DNA of 6,033 bases, from positions 1 to 6,033 of the forward strand of contig CANGWP010000129.1 of the NCBI GenBank assembly GCA_947457605.1, read 5' to 3'. The DNA is from Bdellovibrionales bacterium (lineage in GTDB: Bacteria; Bdellovibrionota; UBA1018; CAIMNF01). Numbering within the stretch: position 1 is the stretch's first letter; the number at the start of each line of letters is the position of its first letter. The notes beneath the pieces are model-generated. The model saw nothing but the letters and a program-made list of their open reading frames with translations, did no database searches and was not told the DNA's origin. Positions 1 to 4,801 of this stretch are shown here, in pieces. The position numbers and the translations under genes were made by a program.

Positions 1-289
1 GGAAAAGATTGCAAGGCATGAACGAAAGAAAGTAGGCGAGGCGCCGGTTCTTCGGGCTTCCGGATTCCGTCCAATAGGTTTCTTCATCAATCGCATCGGT
101 CTGGGTGCCTTCGGTACGATTGAAGAGGGAGGAGAGCGCTTTCACGTGCGGGGCCACGGAGCGGGTCATAAAGCGTTTTGATTGAAGGGACTCGCCCTCG
201 GGGAGCAAGCCGTGCTTCATCAGAAAATCGTTTAAATTCGGCTCGAAATGATCCTTAAAAGCCTGGATCAGAGCCTCTGGAACCCGCAT
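1..289 (-). CDS. Rsm22-like rRNA methyltransferase family protein, N-terminal part (runs off left edge)
   Basis: An open minus-strand frame starts at ATG 289-287 and stays open for 96 codons to the window edge, so the C-terminal part is missing. The start is supported by a purine-rich stretch (AAGGGA, about 8 bases upstream of the ATG). The visible protein begins MRVPEALIQAFKDHF and ends NRRLAYFLSFMPCNLF. The segment 'RRLAYFLSFMPCNLF' (residues 82-96) resembles the 'AY...R.P.t' element that precedes the SAM-binding domain of Rsm22-type proteins, which are class I methyltransferase relatives linked to small-subunit ribosomal RNA. The SAM-binding motifs would lie outside the window and cannot be checked, so the function is a tentative recognition. 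That this is a real coding region is much safer: the reading frame is clean, has a start with a ribosome binding site and is divergent from the next gene. Confidence 0.68.
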   Translation of the reverse strand, partial: MRVPEALIQAFKDHFEPNLNDFLMKHGLLPEGESLQSKRFMTRSVAPHVKALSSLFNRTEGTQTDAIDEETYWTESGSPKNRRLAYFLSFMPCNLF

Positions 290-335
290 CGTTTTATTCC
301 CTTTTTCTCCGGTTTACGTTAGTCTGATCGTCTGA
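290..335. promoter_or_regulatory. Divergent intergenic spacer between the Rsm22-like gene and the carboxylase-like gene
   Basis: Only 46 bases separate the two divergent start codons, so both promoters must lie here or inside the neighbouring coding regions. On the minus strand a purine-rich ribosome binding site (positions about 297-303) serves the left gene. On the plus strand there is no Shine-Dalgarno sequence before ATG 336; instead GTCTGA occurs twice (322-327 and 330-335), directly abutting the start codon. No convincing -35/-10 pair is visible on either strand. TACGTT at 315-320 is a weak -10 candidate for the plus strand, which would give a very short leader. Confidence 0.4.
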
Positions 336-2294
336 ATGAAACTAGGTTTAGCCGATCAAACAGCCCCTCGTCCACCTGCAATTTTGGTGCTTGGAGAGGG
401 AGCGCTCGCTCTTCAAATCCGGGATGACCTGATCTCTCTTGGGCTGTACACCCTGATGGTCAGCGATCTTGGGATTGGGCCCAATGAAACCGGCCTGCCG
501 AGGGTCACTGATCTGGATGCTCCTGTCCGGTTTCGACAAATTTTCAATCGATTCCGCCAGCGCGATGAGATCGAGCCCTTTGATCACCTTTGGGTGCATC
601 CCGGCGTCACCCTTTGGGGTGAGCGTCCCGAGCTCGAGGGGTGGGCTCGTCAGTCCGGGCTGTTCACCATCACCTCTTCGGCGAAAAATCTTCAGCTTTT
701 CTGGAACATGCACCAAGCGCTTGATCTTGCAAAGAGCGTTGGCGTTCCGACTCTGGTGGTTTCGGACGAACCCGTAACCTCGATTCGGGAGATCGAGGCA
801 TCCATCCGGAAGCTCGGTGAGGATGGACGTGCCGGATTTCCGCTCGTCATGAAAAGCGCCTACCGGGTAAGGGGGGGGTATGCCACGCGTGTGCTCCGGA
901 ATCTCGACGAATTGAACGAGTGGGTTCCGATCTGGATGAATCAGGTTCAGGAAGCCTGTGGCGCGACGCTTTTGTTTTTTGAGCGCTTTCTGGAAAGCGC
1001 CCGCTGCTATGTGCAGCCGTTTGCCCGCAGAAAAGACGGGCATGTCGAGTTCTTTCCGGTGATCGACGGATCTCTCATGTTCGAGGGAAAAAACTGGGTC
1101 GAGGTTTGTCCCGCCCAAACCCTTGATGATGAAATTCGTGGCAAGATCGAGGGGTACTCCCGCCAGTTCCTGAAAGCGTCTGAGTTTGTAGGGGTCGGAA
1201 ACCTCGTGTTTCTTTCGGATGGAATCGATGCATATTTTACCGAAGCCCTGGGTCGGATCAATTTCGGATATCGACTTTGGGAAAGTGTTGCGCGAACCAA
1301 GGCGGTTCAGTGGCAGATCCACACTCTTGCACCCGCACTCCTGAGTTCTCATCCCGAGGTGAATGCATCGGGAAGAGCGCCGGATTCCGGAATCTGCGGA
1401 ATCAATCTCAAACTCTATGCCGAGGATACCTGGCTCAAGATCCCTCATCCTGGAACCGTCCACGAGGTCTCATTCAAAACCGAATGGAATGAGGGGGAAT
1501 TTGAGGGTTCATTGATATGGGATGTGGTGCCCGGACAAAACGTGGATTGGAAATCGAGTGGGTCTCTTGGTCAGATCACGCTCTTTTCCACAAGCTGGAT
1601 CAAGGCGCTGAAGTCTGCGCGGAAAATTTTAAGCGAGATCTGGGTTTCGGGAAGCATTCAAACCAACGAGCGCTTTCTCTTTGAGCTTCTGTCCCACCCT
1701 TGGGTTGAGGAATCCATGTTCTATACCGGATTTGTCGATGACGAGTTCATCCCGAAGCAAGCCCCGGAGCCTTCCTGGCTCAAGTTCATGGCTGAAGCGC
1801 TGGCCGAGGTGACACCGCTTCTTCGGGCGGAAGAGGGTTTCCTTTGGATGAATCACAGACTCCCGGCGCCCGAGAAGAAACTCGCCTGGACCCAGCGCGT
1901 GGAGTTCTGGGGAGGCTTTCACAAGGGTGTGAAGGGGTTTTTCATGAGCGAGTCCGGCAAGCTTGAGCGGATTTGCGTGTACCCCATCCATGATCGACGA
2001 TTCGTGGTCCGGATTCAAAACTGGTTCTTCTCGGTTCGAAGATCGGAAAAAGGCCGCCCCTTGCAACTGATGGCGCTCACCAGTGGAAGGATCCACTCGA
2101 TCTTTTACAAAGAGGACTCCGTGGTTCCCTCCAAGCAGACGATCGTGATTTTGGAGTCCCATCAGAATTTAATTTCGCATCGGCTGCCGGTTCCCGTTAA
2201 GATCAAGAAACTGAAGGTTCGCGCCGAGGATGAGGTTCTTGCAGGTCAGGAACTCGCCGAGATCGAGCGCTTTGTCGAAAAAGAAGGAGAATGA
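336..2294 (+). CDS. Biotin carboxylase / biotinyl-domain fusion protein (PccA/MccA-like), probably catalytically degenerate
   Basis: The 652 residues follow the domain order and length of propionyl- or methylcrotonyl-CoA carboxylase alpha subunits. Residues 15-45 form a Rossmann-like start (ILVLGEGALALQIRD). HPG (88-90) matches the carboxylase HPGYGFLSEN motif. Residues 125-335 are an ATP-grasp region with FPLVMKSA (168-175) and YFTEALGRIN (300-309), and YAED (361-364) begins the biotin carboxylase C-domain. Residues about 496-575 look like the BT-type barrel, and 578-645 are a biotinyl/lipoyl-like domain. Aligned by eye with E. coli AccC, Lys159, Glu288 and Arg292 appear kept (K173, E303, R307). 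Lys116, Lys238, Glu276, Asn290, Glu296 and Arg338 appear replaced (M125/H126, N253, V291, L305, G311, K359). The biotinyl domain has ESHQN where EAMKM is expected, so the biotinylated lysine is Q610. Carboxylation by the usual chemistry is therefore unlikely; a binding or regulatory role is possible. ATG 336 is the only start that keeps the first beta strand, but it has no Shine-Dalgarno sequence. It heads the run leading into murJ. Confidence 0.8.
   Translation: MKLGLADQTAPRPPAILVLGEGALALQIRDDLISLGLYTLMVSDLGIGPNETGLPRVTDLDAPVRFRQIFNRFRQRDEIEPFDHLWVHPGVTLWGERPELEGWARQSGLFTITSSAKNLQLFWNMHQALDLAKSVGVPTLVVSDEPVTSIREIEASIRKLGEDGRAGFPLVMKSAYRVRGGYATRVLRNLDELNEWVPIWMNQVQEACGATLLFFERFLESARCYVQPFARRKDGHVEFFPVIDGSLMFEGKNWVEVCPAQTLDDEIRGKIEGYSRQFLKASEFVGVGNLVFLSDGIDAYFTEALGRINFGYRLWESVARTKAVQWQIHTLAPALLSSHPEVNASGRAPDSGICGINLKLYAEDTWLKIPHPGTVHEVSFKTEWNEGEFEGSLIWDVVPGQNVDWKSSGSLGQITLFSTSWIKALKSARKILSEIWVSGSIQTNERFLFELLSHPWVEESMFYTGFVDDEFIPKQAPEPSWLKFMAEALAEVTPLLRAEEGFLWMNHRLPAPEKKLAWTQRVEFWGGFHKGVKGFFMSESGKLERICVYPIHDRRFVVRIQNWFFSVRRSEKGRPLQLMALTSGRIHSIFYKEDSVVPSKQTIVILESHQNLISHRLPVPVKIKKLKVRAEDEVLAGQELAEIERFVEKEGE
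2284..2289 (+). promoter_or_regulatory. Ribosome binding site that selects start 2297 for the small PHA-like gene
   Basis: AAGGAG lies inside the last codons of the carboxylase-like gene. It is 7 bases from ATG 2297 but only 1 base from the in-frame ATG 2291 (which overlaps the upstream stop as ATGA). Normal spacing favours 2297, giving MASFSKTF as the N-terminus. The arrangement also suggests translational coupling with the upstream gene. Confidence 0.7.
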
Positions 2295-2296
2295 GC

Positions 2297-2593
2297 ATGG
2301 CCAGCTTTTCTAAAACTTTCACGATTCCCGGAAAAACATCGGATGTGATTTATGGTGCGATTTCCTCCGACATCGATCGCTTCCTGAGCAAGACGCCGAT
2401 TGGAAATGTGGAGGTGAAGCGGGATGAAGGAGCCAAAAAAGTGACCTTCAAATCCTCCATGGCGAGCGGAACCCTTTCCGCAAAAGACGGGTCTCTTTCT
2501 GTTGATGTTTCGCTCAGTCTTCTAGCGTCAGCCTTCAAGGGCAAGATTGAAGAAGGCATCACGCGCTGGCTCACGAAAACCTTTCCAAGCTAA
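2297..2593 (+). CDS. Small polyhydroxyalkanoic acid system / PHA granule-region-like protein
   Basis: The protein has 98 residues from ATG 2297; the alternative ATG 2291 would add two residues but sits too close to the ribosome binding site. There is no signal peptide or membrane segment, so it should be cytoplasmic. The C-terminal half (GTLSAKDGSLSVDVSLSLL, then FKGKIEEGITRWL at about 80-92) has alternating beta strands followed by an amphipathic helix starting 'KGKIEEGI'. This matches the end of proteins annotated as the polyhydroxyalkanoic acid system family (PHA_gran_rgn), about 90-100 residues long, whose biochemical role is poorly known. The call rests on this pattern and on length, so it is tentative. 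It lies 2 bases after the carboxylase-like gene and 3 bases before murJ, so it is co-transcribed with both. No PHA synthase or phasin is visible in the window, and a role in PHA metabolism should not be assumed. Confidence 0.6.
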   Translation: MASFSKTFTIPGKTSDVIYGAISSDIDRFLSKTPIGNVEVKRDEGAKKVTFKSSMASGTLSAKDGSLSVDVSLSLLASAFKGKIEEGITRWLTKTFPS

Positions 2594-2596
2594 GGC

Positions 2597-4222
2597 ATGG
2601 ACGGCTCTTCTCAAAAAATGGTTTTGAAATCCGCCGGAGTGATGGGGATCGCAGTCCTGATCAGCCGTGTTCTCGGGCTTGTGCGAGAGCAGGTTTTTGC
2701 CGCACTCTTTGGAGCTTCCACTGCAACCGATGCCTATCAGATCGCATTCCGGATTCCGAATCTTCTTCGGGATCTTTTTGCAGAGGGTGCGATGAGTTCC
2801 GCCCTGGTTCCCACCTTTATCAAAGTTCAAAAAGAGGAAGGGATGGAGCGGGGATGGCAGCTCTCCACCCGGGTTTTCGTGGTTTTGTTCTCTTTGGTGA
2901 GTTTGATCGCACTTCTGGGAATCCTCTTTGCCGAACCGCTGGTGAATTTGTATGCGAGTGCATATCGGGAAATCCCGGGCAAGTTTGAACTCACGGTTTC
3001 GATGACCCGGGCCATGATGCCGTTTTTTCCGCTCGTAGCACTTGCGGCAGCATTCATGGCGATCCTGAATGCCTGTGGGAAGTTTTTCATTCCCTCGTTT
3101 GCATCCGCGCTTTTCAATCTGGTGTCGATCGTGGTCGGAGTGGCTCTTGCCAGGATTCTTCCGGAATACGGATTCCAGCCCATCGAGGGAATGGCCTACG
3201 GCGTGATCGCGGGGGGGCTGGTTCAGGCATTGATTCAGTGGCCGGTCCTTCGGGAAGTGGGTTTCCGTCCGGTCTGGCGCAAGCCTTTTTTGGGATCCGC
3301 TCTTTCGGACCCGGGGCTTCGCTCGATGATGTTTTTGATGGTTCCGGGAACGGTAGGGCTTGCGGCAACCCAGATCAATATCCTGGTGAACAGCATGTTT
3401 GCAACCTCGGTGGGAGAAGGCGCTGTTTCCTGGCTCAATTACTCCTTTCGTTTGATGCAGTTTCCGATCGGGATTTTCGGAGTTTCTCTTGCAACCGCAA
3501 CCCTTCCGGCATTCAGTCGCCACTGGAGCGCGGGTGAGTACTCAACGGCCTCCGATGCGCTGGGCACCTCGATCAAGCGCGTGTTCGCGATCAACTTCCC
3601 CGCATCCGCGGGTCTTGGTTTTTTGGGGGTTCCGATCATCGGACTCATCTTTGAACATGGTCGATTTCATCATGGCGATACGATTGCGACCGCCGAGGCG
3701 CTTGCTGCCTACGCAGTTGGGCTTACTGCGTATTCGGTGGTGAAGGTGCTGGTTCCGGTTTGTTATGCAATCGGTGAGACCCGTTTCGCCGTTTTTTCGA
3801 GCTTCTTTTCAGTGATCTCCAATCTGGTTTTCAATTTTTTGTTTGTGAAGCAACTGGGTTTCGTGGGGCTTGCGTTCGGCACCTCGATTACAGCCATCCT
3901 CAACTCTGCGCTACTGTGGGCGCTCATCTCACGCAAGCTTTCCGCCCGATCCGTTGACTTCAAGACCACGGCGCTTCTGAGATCGGGACTCGCGTATGCG
4001 GGGCTTGCTGCCATCATGGGTGTTCTGGTTTTCGGAGTGGATCGATACTGGATTGCAGCGCTTCTACCGGAAGACGGATTTCCCTTCAAATTGATCCGGG
4101 TCGGGGTGGGGGTGATTCTGGGGGTGTCGTGCTATGTTTCCGGAAGTATTTTCTTCAGACTCAAAGAATCGCTTGAGTTCATTGAACTTTTCAAGCGAAG
4201 ATGGAGGCGAGGAAAGAACTGA
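2597..4222 (+). CDS. murJ: Lipid II flippase MurJ (MviN family)
   Basis: MurJ is an inner-membrane MOP-superfamily transporter that flips the peptidoglycan precursor lipid II to the periplasmic side. At 541 residues it is slightly longer than E. coli MurJ (511), with about 14 hydrophobic segments. Family hallmarks are clear: SRVLGLVRE (23-31), TDAYQIAFRIPNLLRDLFAEGA (44-65), SFRLMQFPIGIFGVSLAT (283-300) and the EHGRF element (353-357). The arginines and aspartate known to matter in E. coli (Arg18, Arg24, Asp39, Arg52, Arg270) have counterparts at R24, R30, D45, R52 and R285, so it should be active. The C-terminus is strongly basic (FKRRWRRGKN), as expected for a cytoplasmic tail. ATG 2597 has only a weak, close TAAGG upstream; ATG 2618 (Met8) is possible and would lose nothing conserved. 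The gene follows the PHA-like gene by 3 bases and abuts the next gene with no gap. Confidence 0.97.
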   Translation: MDGSSQKMVLKSAGVMGIAVLISRVLGLVREQVFAALFGASTATDAYQIAFRIPNLLRDLFAEGAMSSALVPTFIKVQKEEGMERGWQLSTRVFVVLFSLVSLIALLGILFAEPLVNLYASAYREIPGKFELTVSMTRAMMPFFPLVALAAAFMAILNACGKFFIPSFASALFNLVSIVVGVALARILPEYGFQPIEGMAYGVIAGGLVQALIQWPVLREVGFRPVWRKPFLGSALSDPGLRSMMFLMVPGTVGLAATQINILVNSMFATSVGEGAVSWLNYSFRLMQFPIGIFGVSLATATLPAFSRHWSAGEYSTASDALGTSIKRVFAINFPASAGLGFLGVPIIGLIFEHGRFHHGDTIATAEALAAYAVGLTAYSVVKVLVPVCYAIGETRFAVFSSFFSVISNLVFNFLFVKQLGFVGLAFGTSITAILNSALLWALISRKLSARSVDFKTTALLRSGLAYAGLAAIMGVLVFGVDRYWIAALLPEDGFPFKLIRVGVGVILGVSCYVSGSIFFRLKESLEFIELFKRRWRRGKN

Positions 4223-4669
4223 ATGCAAACCAAAAAAGAGCACATCAAGGCGTTGGCCAAAGCTGTTGTGACCCGTCTCGAGCAGGATCAGGCGATCGTA
4301 CTGAACCCCCGAACAAGACAGATGGTTTATCAGGATCTTTTCCTGAAGCTCGAAAATTTGATCATGACCGATGAGGACATTCGCAGCAAGGTGATCACCC
4401 AGCTCGGGCTCAAGGCGGAAGAGCTGGGTGAAACTGGTTACACGGAAAATGACCATTACAAGGCTGCAAAATCAGTTCTTATGGCAAAGCATGGCGAAAA
4501 CGCGGTGGCTGGAATGTATTACCAGCTTCCGGTAAAAACCGTCGCACAACAGATCGGCGGGTTTCTCATGAAGCATCCTCAGGTTGAGGATGTTTTTCCG
4601 TCTGATGAGGAACTTGAAAAAGCGATCGTTCAGTTCTTGAAGCGATTTGCCCCGGATCAACTTCATTGA
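4223..4669 (+). CDS. DUF507-like protein
   Basis: This soluble, highly charged and largely helical protein has 148 residues and no signal peptide or membrane segment. Residues 4-62 (IKALAKAVVTRLEQ, then IMTDEDIRSKVITQLG) resemble the N-terminal part of DUF507 proteins, which pair an 'ialakkIl..L' helix with an 'ede.Ir.kv' helix. The C-terminal part, including VEDVFPSDEELEKAIVQFL (121-139), repeats this helical, acidic style and may be a second, diverged copy of the unit. No catalytic motif is evident and the molecular role of DUF507 proteins is not established. The ATG starts on the base after the murJ stop, with GAGG at 4209-4212 (10 bases upstream) inside the murJ end, so translation is probably coupled to murJ. 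The DUF507 assignment is tentative; the gene call is firm. Confidence 0.75.
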   Translation: MQTKKEHIKALAKAVVTRLEQDQAIVLNPRTRQMVYQDLFLKLENLIMTDEDIRSKVITQLGLKAEELGETGYTENDHYKAAKSVLMAKHGENAVAGMYYQLPVKTVAQQIGGFLMKHPQVEDVFPSDEELEKAIVQFLKRFAPDQLH

Positions 4670-4675
4670 TTTTAT

Positions 4676-4701
4676 CTGTCAAAAAAATGTCTTTTTTTCA
4701 G
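4676..4701 (+). terminator. Possible A/T-rich hairpin ending the upstream gene run
   Basis: Seven A (4681-4687) and seven T (4692-4698) flank a 4-base loop, with CTG (4676-4678) and CAG (4699-4701) able to extend the stem past a 2-base bulge. It begins 6 bases after the DUF507-like stop codon. It lacks the GC-rich stem and trailing T-run of a standard intrinsic terminator, so it is only a weak candidate. Confidence 0.3.
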
Positions 4702-4716
4702 TGTTAAAAAGGAATT

Positions 4717-4744
4717 TCGGCTAGCCGGTTTTTTCTTTAGCCGA
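4717..4744. repeat. Inverted repeat TCGGCTA-N14-TAGCCGA with an internal palindrome
   Basis: TCGGCTA (4717-4723) is an exact inverted match to TAGCCGA (4738-4744), with a 14-base loop. The left arm is also part of the 10-base palindrome CGGCTAGCCG (4718-4727), which is followed by a T-run (4729-4734). The left arm can therefore pair locally, making a short terminator-like hairpin, or with the distal arm, burying the T-run. The repeat sits immediately upstream of the candidate -10 box at 4745-4750, so it could equally be an operator or a weak terminator. Confidence 0.45.
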
Positions 4745-4750
4745 TACAAT
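4745..4750 (+). promoter_or_regulatory. Candidate -10 box for mltD
   Basis: TACAAT differs from the sigma-70 consensus TATAAT at one position and lies 52 bases before the mltD start. No good -35 hexamer is found at 15-19 bases upstream, where the inverted repeat lies, so the promoter would be weak or activator-dependent. The leader would contain a small hairpin (TCCTG/CAGGA around TGATC, about 4766-4780). Confidence 0.35.
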
Positions 4751-4788
4751 TTTCACATTGCGCCCTCCTGTGATCCAGGACGGAAATT

Positions 4789-4795
4789 AAGGGAG
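4789..4795 (+). promoter_or_regulatory. Ribosome binding site that selects the GTG start of mltD
   Basis: AAGGGAG ends 6 bases before GTG 4802, which is ideal spacing. The in-frame ATG at 4826 has no such site. The GTG start still gives a proper lipoprotein signal peptide (lipobox at residues 20-23). Confidence 0.75.
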
Positions 4796-4801
4796 TAGCA
4801 C

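Noticed and set aside
348..1463. 371-codon open frame on the minus strand
   Set aside because: It lies wholly opposite the carboxylase-like gene, its translation is rich in Arg, Pro, His and Ser with no recognisable fold, and it is explained by codon bias of the real gene.
1629..2162. 177-codon minus-strand frame
   Set aside because: Shadow of the carboxylase-like gene, with no ribosome binding site or family pattern.
2291..2296. Upstream ATG overlapping the carboxylase-like stop as ATGA, as the start of the small gene
   Set aside because: The only ribosome binding site is 1 base away, too close; ATG 2297 has a 7-base spacing.
3211..3217. Run of seven G in murJ as a possible frameshift site
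   Set aside because: The MurJ frame continues normally on both sides, and the run simply encodes a glycine pair in a membrane segment.
2528..3523. 331-codon open frame on the minus strand
   Set aside because: It is opposite murJ; the translation is dominated by Lys, Arg, His, Cys and Gln with no domain pattern, while the plus-strand frame is unmistakable MurJ.
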